Notes under the pieces: generated by a model
The model's database searches: none
What the model was told of the DNA's origin: nothing
The model's input: only the letters and a program-made list of their open reading frames with translations
Program-made: the position numbers and the translations under genes
Source of the DNA: Rhizobium etli 8C-3
Lineage (GTDB): Bacteria > Pseudomonadota > Alphaproteobacteria > Rhizobiales > Rhizobiaceae
DNA length: 64,000 nt
Direction of reading: 5' to 3'
Assembly: GCF_001908375.1 (NCBI RefSeq)
Contig: NZ_CP017244.1
Coordinates: forward strand, 1,674,001 to 1,738,000
Shown here: positions 27,061-35,921 of the stretch, one piece after another
Numbering within the stretch: position 1 is the first letter of the stretch
Layout: every line of letters starts with the position of its first letter

Positions 27061-27713
27061 TTGACCTCGACCTTCACCGGCGTGACGAGCCAGTTCTTCG
27101 GGTTGATCAGCTTGAAGACGCCCACCACGGTCGCCGCCTTTCCGTTCAGCAATTCAGGAGCAAGGCCTGCAAAGACCGCCTTCTTCATCTCGTTGTTGAT
27201 GGCCGAACCGGCATCCTGATATTGTATCTGGTTGGTAAACTGCCCGAATTCGATGGTGCCGGTGGCGTCACGGAGGTCCGTGCCGTTGACCGCAGGACCG
27301 GTCTGGACACGGACCACCGTCTCGGGAGGCAACCCGTCGACTTTCATTTCGCTCGTGTTCGCCTTGCGGGCGCCGAACACACCTGTCAGTGCAACAGGGA
27401 TCACCGGTCCAGTGCTCGTCGCAGTCCCGTATTTTTCGGCGGCTGCCTTCTTGTCGGCGGCGATTGCGACGGCAAGCTCGGCGGCGGCAACAGCCCGATC
27501 CTCGACATTCGCCTTAATCTTCGGGAACTGCTCTGCGCCAAAAGTCTCCGCAGAAAATGCCCGTTGGCGGACATCGTCGGCGGAGCCGATCTTGACGACC
27601 GTGGTATCGAGCCCAATCGCCCCGACAACGACGACGGCAAGCACGCTGCTTGCAATCAGCTTGAAATTACCACTGCTCGACCTTGGTGCTGAATGATCAG
27701 GCTGTGTGCTCAT
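27057..27713 (-). CDS. DUF2291 family single-span periplasmic lipoprotein-like protein
   Basis: A 218-residue protein with one N-terminal membrane segment (FKLIASSVLAVVVVGAIGLDTTVVKI) and a soluble periplasmic domain with ALTGVFGARKANTSEMKVDG, VRVQTGPAVNGTDLRDATG and a VNPKNW-like end. This fits DUF2291. Rhizobial erythritol loci often carry this gene beside the importer, but its role is not known. It is the first gene of the importer operon and overlaps eryE by 4 bp. The ATG at 27713 is chosen because upstream codons are unlike a leader. It may help assemble or tune the transporter. Confidence 0.78.
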   Translation of the reverse strand: MSTQPDHSAPRSSSGNFKLIASSVLAVVVVGAIGLDTTVVKIGSADDVRQRAFSAETFGAEQFPKIKANVEDRAVAAAELAVAIAADKKAAAEKYGTATSTGPVIPVALTGVFGARKANTSEMKVDGLPPETVVRVQTGPAVNGTDLRDATGTIEFGQFTNQIQYQDAGSAINNEMKKAVFAGLAPELLNGKAATVVGVFKLINPKNWLVTPVKVEVK

Positions 27714-27911
27714 GTCCGGACGGCCTTTGACTTGAACGGCGAAGCAAGAAGGGCGAGCGCGGCAGCAAGCGCAGACCGGTCCGATTGTGCCGCACCAGGG
27801 CAAATCGGCCGATCACCGGCAGGACCGCAAACGGCAGAAATCTCATTTGGAAGCCTCCTCAACAAGACCGGCGACTGTCTCCTCCAACCGCCTGACCTGC
27901 AACTATCGATC

Positions 27912-27927
27912 CGGAAGCGCGCTTCCG
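27912..27927. repeat. Perfect 16-bp palindrome in the ery control region
   Basis: CGGAAGCGCGCTTCCG reads the same on both strands. It lies about 200 bp before the DUF2291/eryE operon start and could be a regulator site or an RNA hairpin. Confidence 0.45.
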
Positions 27928-27936
27928 TGATAGAAA

Positions 27937-27957
27937 TATGTTATTTACGTCGCAAAG
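27937..27957 (+). promoter_or_regulatory. Candidate EryD/EryR box, importer side
   Basis: TATGTTATTTACGTCGCAAAG resembles a second sequence at 28279-28299 on the eryA side, sharing the TATGTTAT start and a CGCAAAG/GCGAAG end. A motif repeated near both ends of a divergent control region suggests a shared regulator site. Which regulator binds is inferred only from the locus. Confidence 0.4.
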
Positions 27958-28278
27958 AGTGTTATATTTTTAAACTCATGTCAACGACAACTTGATCTCA
28001 ACTTTAGCAAAAGCGGGTGATTTTACGGTGAATTTCTCACGCTGCAGTGCAAACTGACTGGACGCAACCGCACAAACTCTGCCCTCCGCTTCCTCCCCTG
28101 CAGAGATTCATAAGTTACTGTATGGATTGTGACTTTGTGACATTCACCGCAGCGGGAACTGGCGACGACAGGCGTTGCGGCCGATCATTTCGCAAGCAGT
28201 CTCCTACATTGTCATGCAATTTATTCTATCTGAAAAAATTTTCATTGCCAGCAAAATCTTACTATCTTATGGTATCTT

Positions 28279-28299
28279 TATGTTATATTCGCAGCGAAG
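28279..28299 (+). promoter_or_regulatory. Candidate EryD/EryR box, eryA side
   Basis: TATGTTATATTCGCAGCGAAG is the partner of the site at 27937. It lies about 125 bp before the short coupled frame that leads into eryA. Confidence 0.4.
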
Positions 28300-28424
28300 C
28301 CTGTGGGACGTTCGGCTCCTTTCATCCAGGAATTGCAAAAGGCAGAGCACTTGCCGCAGGCCACAGAAGGAGCGAACTAGTCGGCAGCCGGATCCCAACG
28401 GACCGGGGATTGGGAGGACCTCAG

Positions 28425-28490
28425 ATGAATTTGGATGCGCGAAGTACCCGGCGAGCGGTTCACAATGGTGGCGAGATGGCCCTGCGATGA
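28425..28490 (+). CDS. Short upstream frame translationally coupled to eryA
   Basis: A 21-codon frame (starting MNLDARSTRR) begins at an ATG preceded by a strong GGGAGGA site and ends in an ATGA overlap with the eryA start. The eryA start itself has only a poor ribosome site (GATGGCC), so ribosomes ending here would naturally reinitiate at eryA. It may be a leader peptide or a coupling device; alternatively this ATG belongs to no stable product. No homologue is known to me. Confidence 0.5.
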   Translation: MNLDARSTRRAVHNGGEMALR

Positions 28491-30061
28491 CATCGACTGA
28501 GAAGATCATCATCGGGATAGATGCAGGTACCTCCGTCATCAAGGCGGTTGCCTTTGCTCTGTCGGGACGGCAAATCGCCACGGCCTCCGTGCGCAACAAG
28601 TACACGACCGGAGACGACGGCTCCGCAACGCAGTCGCTCACTCAGACCTGGCTCGATTGCGTCAGCGCGCTACGGGGCCTCGGAGAAAAAGTCCCCGATC
28701 TCGCGTTACGCACCGCAGCCGTCGCAGTCACCGGCCAGGGCGACGGCACCTGGCTTGTCGGCCGCGGCAATACGCCGGTCGCTGATGCCTGGCTATGGCT
28801 GGATGCGCGCGCCGCACCGACCGTCACGTCGCTTGCCGGTAAAACTGAGGATCGTGCCCGCTTCGAGGCAACAGGCACCGGCCTCAACACTTGCCAGCAG
28901 GGCGCGCAACTGGCGCATATGGATCGCATCACACCGGACCTTCTCGATAAAGCGGAGACGGCGCTGCACTGCAAGGACTGGCTGTATCTCAACCTGACAA
29001 CCGTGAGGGCGACCGATCCGTCGGAAGCGAGCTTTACCTTTGGCAACTTCAGGACGCGGCAATATGATGCGGTGGTGATCGATGCGCTCGGCCTGAACCA
29101 CAGACGGGCGCTTCTGCCGGAAATCATCGACGGCACCGAGATCAGTCACCCGCTGACGTGCGAGGCGGCGAGGTCCTGCGGACTTCTTGCCGGTACGCCG
29201 GTGTGCCTTGGATATGTCGACATGGCGATGACGGCGCTCGGTGCAGGCGTGCGCAGCGACGCCCGCAACGCCGCCTGCTCGACGATCGGTTCGACGGGCG
29301 TGCACATGCGTGCCAAGGCTGTTGCTGACGTTCAGCTCAATCCTGAGGGAACGGGCTATGTGATTGCCCTGCCCGTCCCCGGCATCGTCACACAGGTCCA
29401 GACCAATATGGGCGCTACGATCAACATCGACTGGATCCTCAAGCTCGCCGCCTATCTGATGGCAGAGGCGGGCCAACCTGCTTCGCATGCAGACCTGATT
29501 GCACGCATCGACGGCTGGTTTGCCGAAAGCCGGCCGGGTTCGGTGCTTTACCATCCCTATATCTCCGAAGCTGGGGAACGTGGACCCTTCGTCAATGCCG
29601 ATGCGCGCGCAGGCTTCACCGGCCTTTCCACGCGCCACGGCTTTCCCGACCTCTTGCGCGGCGTGGTCGAAGGGTTGGCGCTTGCCACCCGCGATTGCTA
29701 CGCGGCAATGGGCGCTATGCCAGAAGAGCTGCGCGTCACGGGCGGCGCAACGCGCTCGCTCGCCCTTCGCCGTTCACTCTCGGCCGCCATTAACGCGCCG
29801 ATCCGCCAGTCGCGCCGCGATGAGACCGGGGCCGCCGGCGCGGCGATGATGGCCGCCGTGGCCGTCGGCGTCTATTCCGGCATGGACGAATGCATTGCCG
29901 ACTGGGTGACGCCGCTTCTCGGCGAGGAGGAGGCTCCGGATGCGAAGGAGGCTGCCAGGCTCGACCGGCTATTTTGCGCCTACACCGATGTGCGCCAGGC
30001 AATGGCACCGGCCTGGGGCAAGCTCGCCCGAGCCGAAACGACGTCGCCGATTGGCACGTAA
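28487..30061 (+). CDS. eryA: Erythritol kinase
   Basis: A 524-residue FGGY kinase opening IIIGIDAGTSVIKAVAF (ATP site). It has DAWLWLDARAAP in the substrate domain, LHCKDWLYLNL, ACSTIGSTGVHM in the C-domain and ELRVTGGATRSLALRRSLSAAI near the end. The length matches Brucella/rhizobial EryA (about 520). It phosphorylates erythritol to erythritol-4-phosphate in the cytosol. The downstream order eryB-eryC-eryD confirms identity. I use the ATG at 28487, in the ATGA overlap of a short upstream frame; the longer open frame upstream is non-coding promoter DNA. Confidence 0.92.
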   Translation: MTSTEKIIIGIDAGTSVIKAVAFALSGRQIATASVRNKYTTGDDGSATQSLTQTWLDCVSALRGLGEKVPDLALRTAAVAVTGQGDGTWLVGRGNTPVADAWLWLDARAAPTVTSLAGKTEDRARFEATGTGLNTCQQGAQLAHMDRITPDLLDKAETALHCKDWLYLNLTTVRATDPSEASFTFGNFRTRQYDAVVIDALGLNHRRALLPEIIDGTEISHPLTCEAARSCGLLAGTPVCLGYVDMAMTALGAGVRSDARNAACSTIGSTGVHMRAKAVADVQLNPEGTGYVIALPVPGIVTQVQTNMGATINIDWILKLAAYLMAEAGQPASHADLIARIDGWFAESRPGSVLYHPYISEAGERGPFVNADARAGFTGLSTRHGFPDLLRGVVEGLALATRDCYAAMGAMPEELRVTGGATRSLALRRSLSAAINAPIRQSRRDETGAAGAAMMAAVAVGVYSGMDECIADWVTPLLGEEEAPDAKEAARLDRLFCAYTDVRQAMAPAWGKLARAETTSPIGT

Positions 30062-30099
30062 ATCAAGTTCTGATGCAGCAGGCATCGAAGGAGCATGAC

Positions 30100-31611
30100 A
30101 TGACTGAACCCGAACTCCTGGATCTCTTCGTCATCGGCGGAGGCATCAATGGCGCGGGTATCGCACGCGATGCTGCGGGCCGCGGCTTGAAAGTCGCGCT
30201 GTGCGATAAGGATGATTTGGCACAGGGAACCTCGTCTCGCTCGGGCAAACTGGTGCATGGCGGTCTGCGGTATCTCGAATATTACGAATTCCGCCTGGTG
30301 CGCGAGGCGCTGATCGAGCGTGAAGTCTTGCTCAATGCCGCCCCGCATATCATATGGCCGATGCGCTTCGTCCTGCCACACAGCCCGCAGGATCGTCCGG
30401 CATGGCTCGTGCGGCTCGGCCTGTTCCTTTACGATCACCTTGGCGGCCGCAAGAAGCTGCCGGGGACACGTACGCTCGATCTGCTGCGCGATCCGGAAGG
30501 AACCGCGATCCTCGACCAGTACACACGCGGCTTCGAGTATTCCGATTGCTGGGTCGACGACGCCCGCCTGGTAGTCCTGAACGCGGTCAGCGCGGCCGAA
30601 AAAGGCGCGACGATTCTCACTCGATCGGCAGCAGTCTCGGCGCGTCGTGAGAGCGGCAGCTGGATCGTTACGACGAAAAGCAGCCTCACGGGAGAGACAC
30701 GAACCTTCCGCGCAAAATGTCTCGTCAACTGCGCCGGCCCCTGGGTGATGGATATCATCAATCGCGTCACCGGCTCGAATTCCAGCCGCAACGTGCGCCT
30801 CGTGAAGGGTAGCCACATCATCGTGCCGAAGTTCTGGGCCGGCTCCAATGCCTATTTGATCCAGAACCACGACAAGCGCGTCATTTTCATCAACCCCTAT
30901 GAGGGCGACAAGGCGCTGATTGGGACGACCGATATCGCCTATGAGGGCCGCGCCGAGGATGTGTCCGCCGACGAGGCGGAAATCGATTATCTGCTGAAGG
31001 CCGTCAATCGCTACTTCAAGGAAAAGCTGCGCCGGGAGGATGTGCTGTACAGCTTCTCAGGCGTTCGTCCACTTTTCGACGACGGCAAGGGCAATCCGTC
31101 CGCCGTTACCCGCGACTATGTCTTCGACCTTGACGAGACGGGGGGTGCTCCCCTTCTCAACGTCTTCGGTGGTAAGATCACCACATTCCGTGAGCTTGCC
31201 GAGCGGGGCATGCAACGTCTCAAGCATGTTTTTCCGCACATGGGCGCAGACTGGACTGAGAAGGCGCCGCTGCCCGGTGGCGAGATTCCGAATACCGACT
31301 ACGAGACCTTCGCCAACAGCCTGCGCGATGCCTATCCATGGATGCCGCGCAAGCTCGTGCATCACTACGGCCGTCTCTATGGCGCTCGCACGAGGAACGT
31401 GATTGCGGGTGCCACTTGCATCCAAGGGCTCGGGCGGCATTTCGGCGGGCAGCTTTATGAGGCCGAGGCCCGTTATCTCGTTGCGACGGAATGGGCCGCC
31501 ACGGCCGAGGACATCCTCTACCGCCGCACCAAGCATTATCTGCATCTGAGCGAAGCGGAAATTGCAGCCTTTGGCGAGTGGTTTGCTTCAATTCGCCTTG
31601 CCGCAGCTTGA
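30100..31611 (+). CDS. eryB: Erythritol-4-phosphate dehydrogenase
   Basis: A 503-residue GlpD-family FAD enzyme with LFVIGGGINGAGIARDAAGRG at the N-terminus, QGTSSRSGKLVHGGLRYLEYYEFRL, VNCAGPWVMDII, VLYSFSGVRPLFDD and LLNVFGGKITTFRELAERG. It oxidises the EryA product to a 3-tetrulose-4-phosphate at the membrane. The start at 30100 follows AAGGAGC and lies 38 bp after eryA. It is the first of two GlpD-like enzymes in this locus to act on erythritol; the other is at 19-20.7 kb. Confidence 0.92.
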   Translation: MTEPELLDLFVIGGGINGAGIARDAAGRGLKVALCDKDDLAQGTSSRSGKLVHGGLRYLEYYEFRLVREALIEREVLLNAAPHIIWPMRFVLPHSPQDRPAWLVRLGLFLYDHLGGRKKLPGTRTLDLLRDPEGTAILDQYTRGFEYSDCWVDDARLVVLNAVSAAEKGATILTRSAAVSARRESGSWIVTTKSSLTGETRTFRAKCLVNCAGPWVMDIINRVTGSNSSRNVRLVKGSHIIVPKFWAGSNAYLIQNHDKRVIFINPYEGDKALIGTTDIAYEGRAEDVSADEAEIDYLLKAVNRYFKEKLRREDVLYSFSGVRPLFDDGKGNPSAVTRDYVFDLDETGGAPLLNVFGGKITTFRELAERGMQRLKHVFPHMGADWTEKAPLPGGEIPNTDYETFANSLRDAYPWMPRKLVHHYGRLYGARTRNVIAGATCIQGLGRHFGGQLYEAEARYLVATEWAATAEDILYRRTKHYLHLSEAEIAAFGEWFASIRLAAA

Positions 31612-31621
31612 GGATATTGCC

Positions 31622-32554
31622 ATGCCGCTGACCCTTTCGCTCAATACCAATCCACTTGTAAATCGCTTCGCCGACCCCGACGACCTCATCGACACGGTTG
31701 CGCGAGACCTGAGGATCCGCGATCTCCAGCTGACCCACGAATTCATCAATCCGAGCTGGCAAGCGCCCGTGATCCGCCGCCTGGCGCGCACGATGAACGC
31801 CGCGCTGAAGCGCACGGGTGTGCGGATCACGTCAGCAATGACGGGGCCATATGGCCGCCTGAACCACTTCGGACACCCAGATGCGGATGTGCGCCGCTAT
31901 TACATCGACTGGTTCAAGACTTTTGCCGACATCACCGCTGATCTCGGCGGTCACTCCGTGGGAACACAGTTTGCAATCTTTACCTACAAGGACTTCGACG
32001 ATCCGGCCAGACGCGAGGAACTGGTCAAGATCGCGATCGACTGCTGGGCCGAGATCGCCGACCACGCACGCGCCGCAGGCCTTTCCTACATCTTCTGGGA
32101 GCCGATGAGCATCGGTCGCGAATTCGGCGAGACGATCGCCGCATCCCTGTCACTGCACAAGCGGCTGACAGTCGCCGGATTGGCCATCCCAATGTGGATG
32201 ATGGCCGATATCGATCATGGCGACATCACCTCCGCCAACCCCGACGACTACGATCCCTATGCCTGGGCACGCGCCATCCCGCCGGTATCGCCGATCATCC
32301 ACATCAAGCAGAGCCTGATGGACAAGGGCGGGCACAGGCCCTTTACTGCAGAATTCAACGCCAAGGGCCGCGTGCAGCCCGCGCCTCTACTCCAGGCACT
32401 GGCCGAAGGTGGGGCGAAGGACAATGAAATCTGCCTGGAGCTCTCCTTCAAGGAACGCGAGCCCAACGATCGCCAGGTCATCCCCCAGATCGCCGAAAGC
32501 GTCGCCTTCTGGGCACCACATATCGACACTGGAGTAGCCGACTTGAACATCTAA
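31622..32554 (+). CDS. eryC: Tetrulose-4-phosphate racemase/isomerase
   Basis: A 310-residue sugar-phosphate isomerase/epimerase (TIM-barrel, AP-endonuclease 2-like). Metal-binding and family stretches include LQLTHEFINPSW, TSAMTGPYGRLNHFGHPD, SYIFWEPMSIGREFGET and MMADIDHGDI. In Brucella, EryC interconverts L- and D-3-tetrulose-4-phosphate. It starts 10 bp after eryB, in the canonical eryABCD order, with GAGGATATTGCC as ribosome region. Identity is secure through synteny and sequence type. Confidence 0.9.
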   Translation: MPLTLSLNTNPLVNRFADPDDLIDTVARDLRIRDLQLTHEFINPSWQAPVIRRLARTMNAALKRTGVRITSAMTGPYGRLNHFGHPDADVRRYYIDWFKTFADITADLGGHSVGTQFAIFTYKDFDDPARREELVKIAIDCWAEIADHARAAGLSYIFWEPMSIGREFGETIAASLSLHKRLTVAGLAIPMWMMADIDHGDITSANPDDYDPYAWARAIPPVSPIIHIKQSLMDKGGHRPFTAEFNAKGRVQPAPLLQALAEGGAKDNEICLELSFKEREPNDRQVIPQIAESVAFWAPHIDTGVADLNI

Positions 32555-32623
32555 GGCGGGCGTCCTTAAAAGGCAGCACCGGAATGGCGGAATGCCGCCC
32601 GTGACATTCGAAAGGAAACCGTG

Positions 32624-33559
32624 ATGACGGACGCCGATGAAACGCTGGCTGTGCGTGCAGCCTGGCTTCACTATGCGGGTGGACTGACGCAGTCCGACGT
32701 CGCCCGGCGCCTCGGCGTGCCGTCGGTAAAGGCGCATCGCCTGATTGCGAGAGCGGTTGCAGATGGCGTAGTCAAAGTCACCATCGATGGGGATATCGTC
32801 GAATGCGTCGAGCTGGAGATGCGGCTTTCGGAACGCTTCCGGCTTCAGTATTGCGAGGTCGCACCCGATCTCGGCGAGGAAGGCCTGCCGCTTCGCGCAC
32901 TCGGCCATGCGGGCGCCGGCTATCTCAAGCGCGAGATCGAGCGCGGCGACAATAGGGTCATCGGCCTTGGTCACGGCCGCACGCTTTCGGCCGCCGTCCA
33001 GTATATGCCGAGGGTGAGCGCAAAGGGCCTGCGCTTCGTTTCGTTGCTTGGCGGCCTGACACGAAACTACGGGGCCAATCCCTATGACGTGATGCACCGC
33101 ATCGCCGAAAAGACCGGCACCCATGCCTATGTCATGCCTGTTCCCTTCTTTGCCAATACCGGCGAGGACCGCGAAGTGCTGAAGGCGCAGCGCGCCGTCA
33201 AGGAGGTTTTCGATCTGGCCAACAATGCCGATCTGAAGCTCGTTGGTCTGGGAACTGTCGATGCAGAGGCGCAGCTTGTTTTGTCCGGTGTGGTTGAGCC
33301 CGGTGAAATGGAGGAGATTGCCGCCGCAGGCGGTGTCGGCGAAATCCTCGGGCACTTTTTTGACGCCGATGGCCACATCCTTGAGACGACGCTAACAGCG
33401 CGCACGCTCTCTGCATCTTTCCCCAAGAGTTCGAACGAACGGCTCGTCGCGCTGGCGGGTGGACAGTCGAAATTGCCAGCCATCCGGGCAATTTTGAACA
33501 GCCGTCGTCTCTTCGGGCTTATAACGGACGAGCGAACCGCGCAGGCATTGCTAAGTTAG
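32624..33559 (+). CDS. eryD: Erythritol operon regulator, SorC/DeoR-sugar-binding family
   Basis: A 311-residue SorC-type regulator. The N-terminal helix-turn-helix (GGLTQSDVARRLGVPSVKAHRLIARAVADG) precedes a large sugar-binding domain (VIGLGHGRTLSAAVQYMP, FVSLLGGLTRNYGANPYDVMHRIAEKTG, LVGLGTVDAEAQLVLSG and KLPAIRAIL). In Brucella EryD represses eryABCD and is relieved by erythritol. The ATG at 32624 follows a GTG by one codon; both are possible. It is the fourth gene of the operon. Confidence 0.9.
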   Translation: MTDADETLAVRAAWLHYAGGLTQSDVARRLGVPSVKAHRLIARAVADGVVKVTIDGDIVECVELEMRLSERFRLQYCEVAPDLGEEGLPLRALGHAGAGYLKREIERGDNRVIGLGHGRTLSAAVQYMPRVSAKGLRFVSLLGGLTRNYGANPYDVMHRIAEKTGTHAYVMPVPFFANTGEDREVLKAQRAVKEVFDLANNADLKLVGLGTVDAEAQLVLSGVVEPGEMEEIAAAGGVGEILGHFFDADGHILETTLTARTLSASFPKSSNERLVALAGGQSKLPAIRAILNSRRLFGLITDERTAQALLS

Positions 33560-33585
33560 CCTCTCAAAACAACAGGATTTTATCT

Positions 33586-33634
33586 CAAAATAACAACAAT
33601 AAAGGTTGATTATCACGGCGAGATCGTTATTTTG
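33586..33634. promoter_or_regulatory. Inverted repeat upstream of eryR
   Basis: CAAAATAAC (33586-33594) and GTTATTTTG (33626-33634) are perfect 9-bp inverted copies, centred about 50 bp before the eryR start. The half-sites are 31 bp apart, so a tetramer or looped dimer could bind both. Autoregulation by the DeoR-type EryR is the simplest reading. Confidence 0.5.
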
Positions 33635-33659
33635 TTTTCAGACAACGGTGGAGACCGGG

Positions 33660-34436
33660 ATGAGGCGGGAAGAGCGGCAGCAGTTGATCGTGAACCTGCT
33701 CGTCGAAAACAAGACCGTCGATCTTGATGAGCTTGCCGATCGCTTCGCGGTTTCGAAGATGACGATCCATCGCGATCTCGACGATCTCGAGCAGGCGGGT
33801 GTCCTGCGCAAGGTTCGGGGGGGCGCGACCATTGATGCAGGAATGCAGTTCGAAAGCGACTTCCGCATTCGCGCGCGCCAGGGCAGCAAGGCCAAGCTTG
33901 CAATGGCACGGACTGCGCTCGATCTGGTCGAGCCGGGAATGACCGTGATGGTAAACGATGGCTCGATGGCGGCCGTGCTTGGGGAAATGTTGCTGCAGAA
34001 GCGTCCGCTGACCTTGATTACCAACAACGCAGCGATCATGGAGCGGCTGAAAGGCGAAAGCGGCATCACGCTGATCGCGCTCGGCGGCAGCTATTCGGCG
34101 AAGTTCAACGCCTATCTCGGCGTCGTCACCGAAGAGGCTCTGGCGCGACTGAGGGCCGACATCGCCTTCATCTCGACGCCGGCCGTCAGCGGCAGGCTTG
34201 CCTATCACATGGACGACAACGTCGTGCGCGCCAAGCGGGCGATGATCGCTTCCTCGGCCAGGGCGTGCCTCCTAGTCAATCACCAGCGCATTGGCCATAC
34301 CGCGCTGCATGTCATGGCGGATCTCACCGATTTCGACGCTGTTATAACCGACATCGCACCGGATGCTGCCTTCCTGGAGGAATTCGAGCAGGCGGGCATT
34401 ACGCTCACCATCGCATCAACGCAGGATCCGGCATGA
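33660..34436 (+). CDS. eryR: DeoR family regulator of the tpiB-rpiB operon
   Basis: A 258-residue DeoR regulator opening MRREERQQLIVNLLVEN. The helix-turn-helix is LADRFAVSKMTIHRDLDDLEQAGVLRKVRGG. The effector domain has VNDGSMAAVLGEMLLQKRP, TLITNNAAIMERLKGE and IALGGSYSAKFNAYLG. The start follows GTGGAGACC. It overlaps tpiB by 4 bp, the eryR-tpiB-rpiB order known from Sinorhizobium. An inverted repeat just upstream is a candidate operator. Confidence 0.88.
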   Translation: MRREERQQLIVNLLVENKTVDLDELADRFAVSKMTIHRDLDDLEQAGVLRKVRGGATIDAGMQFESDFRIRARQGSKAKLAMARTALDLVEPGMTVMVNDGSMAAVLGEMLLQKRPLTLITNNAAIMERLKGESGITLIALGGSYSAKFNAYLGVVTEEALARLRADIAFISTPAVSGRLAYHMDDNVVRAKRAMIASSARACLLVNHQRIGHTALHVMADLTDFDAVITDIAPDAAFLEEFEQAGITLTIASTQDPA

Positions 34437-35203
34437 CCGAAAAACCGCGCTTCTGGATTGGCACCAGCTGGAAGATGAACAAGACGCTTGCGCAAGCCCA
34501 GCATTTCGCGCGCGCACTCGAAGCCGCCGATGGCGCGCGCGACCCGCGCATCCAGCGCTTCGTGATTCCGTCCTTCACGGCGGTACGCGAGGTCAAGGCA
34601 ATGCTTGCCAAGACGTCCGTGAAGGTCGGCGCGCAGAACATGCATTGGGCTGACCACGGAGCGTGGACGGGCGAAGTCTCGCCGGTGATGCTGAAAGACT
34701 GCGATCTCGATCTCGTCGAACTCGGTCATTCCGAGCGGCGCGAGCACTTTGGAGAGACCGACGAGACAGTTGGCCTGAAGGCCGAAGCGGCCGTTCGCCA
34801 CGGCCTCATTCCGTTGATCTGCATTGGCGAGACGCTCTTCGACCGTGAAAGCGGCAAGGCTGTCGACATCCTGGCAGCCCAGGTGCGCGGCGCACTTTCG
34901 AAACTTTCGAACGGCCAGAAAGACGCCGAGATCCTGCTGGCCTACGAGCCCGTCTGGGCGATCGGCGAGAAGGGTATTCCGGCGACTGCGGATTACGCAG
35001 ATGCCCGCCAGTCTGAAATAATCGCCGTTGCCGAAGCGGTGCTCGGCCGCAAGATCCCCTGCCTTTATGGCGGGTCAGTCAACCCACAAAACTGCGAAGA
35101 ACTGATCGCGCGCCCCCATATCGACGGGCTCTTCATCGGCCGCTCCGCCTGGGATGTCGAAGGTTACCTCGACATCCTGGCAAAATGCGCCGCCAAACCC
35201 TAA
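34433..35203 (+). CDS. tpiB: Triose-phosphate-isomerase-like D-3-tetrulose-4-phosphate isomerase
   Basis: A 256-residue TPI-fold enzyme. Catalytic parts are visible: [12 protein letters not shown] (Lys), [15 protein letters not shown] (His) and [14 protein letters not shown] (Glu), plus phosphate-binding [16 protein letters not shown]. In Brucella the orthologue (EryH, TpiA2) converts L-3-tetrulose-4-phosphate to D-erythrulose-type product on the way to erythrose-4-phosphate. It starts in an ATGA overlap with eryR and is followed 10 bp later by rpiB. Confidence 0.9.
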   Translation: MTEKPRFWIGTSWKMNKTLAQAQHFARALEAADGARDPRIQRFVIPSFTAVREVKAMLAKTSVKVGAQNMHWADHGAWTGEVSPVMLKDCDLDLVELGHSERREHFGETDETVGLKAEAAVRHGLIPLICIGETLFDRESGKAVDILAAQVRGALSKLSNGQKDAEILLAYEPVWAIGEKGIPATADYADARQSEIIAVAEAVLGRKIPCLYGGSVNPQNCEELIARPHIDGLFIGRSAWDVEGYLDILAKCAAKP

Positions 35204-35213
35204 GGAGAAAAAT

Positions 35214-35669
35214 ATGAAGCTTGCCATTGCAGGAGACAGCGTCGGCGAAGGCCTCGCCAAAATTCTGGCTGAGCATCTAAAAGACCGCTTCGAAGTGCAC
35301 GAAGTCTCGCGCACGAGCGCCGGCGCCGACCCTTTCTACGCCAACATCTCGGACCGCGTCGCCTCGGCTGTCATTGATGGCACCTACAACAAAGCGATCC
35401 TCGTTTGCGGTACCGGCATCGGCGTCTGCATCTCGGCCAACAAGGTTCCGGGCATCCGCGCTGCCCTGACCCACGACACCTATTCTGCCGAGCGCGCAGC
35501 GCTTTCTAATAATGCGCAGATCATCACCATGGGAGCGCGCGTCATCGGAACCGAGCTTGCAAAGTCGATCGCTGATGCATTTCTTTCCCATACCTTTGAT
35601 GAAAACGGTCGGTCTGCCGGTAATGTCAAAGCCATGGATGATCTCGACGCAAAGTACAAATCCCGGTAA
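35214..35669 (+). CDS. rpiB: RpiB/LacAB-family D-erythrose-4-phosphate isomerase
   Basis: A 151-residue RpiB-type aldose-ketose isomerase. It has [21 protein letters not shown] at the start, [56 protein letters not shown] core and a short C-terminus. CGTGIG carries the catalytic Cys. Brucella EryI does the last erythritol step, giving D-erythrose-4-phosphate for the pentose phosphate pathway. An AAGGAG site (35202-35207) overlaps the tpiB stop, so it is co-translated. I follow the rhizobial name rpiB. Confidence 0.9.
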   Translation: MKLAIAGDSVGEGLAKILAEHLKDRFEVHEVSRTSAGADPFYANISDRVASAVIDGTYNKAILVCGTGIGVCISANKVPGIRAALTHDTYSAERAALSNNAQIITMGARVIGTELAKSIADAFLSHTFDENGRSAGNVKAMDDLDAKYKSR

Positions 35670-35921
35670 CCCATGCTGGCGATGAAGGCAGGTACCGACA
35701 TTGCCCAATGTCTTAAACGCCAGAGCGGAAGGGCTGTGGCCGTGGGTATGGATGCGATCGCAATGTCGTGACTTCCACTTTAACACCCGCCTGATCGACG
35801 ATCGTTGCTGTCAGCTCCAGAAGAAGCTCAACGACCCCGCGCGACCGACGATGAGGTCGTTGGCTCGTTTGTGCCCCGACTGCTCACGTCAGCGCTGGCT
35901 GAAAAATGCCAGCAGCTGTTG

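Larger units (their letters stand above)
27714..28424. promoter_or_regulatory. Divergent control region between importer operon and eryABCD
   Basis: A 700-bp, unusually AT-rich spacer between the two divergent ery operons. It contains a perfect palindrome (27912-27927), a 21-bp motif repeated with changes at 27937 and 28279, and AT-rich promoter-like stretches such as CTTATGGTATCTTTATGTTAT. No protein gene was recognised inside it except the short coupled frame at its right edge. Confidence 0.55.

Noticed and set aside
29980..30870. Minus-strand open frame of 296 codons over eryB
   Set aside because: Antisense to eryB, which has the FAD motif and conserved operon position.
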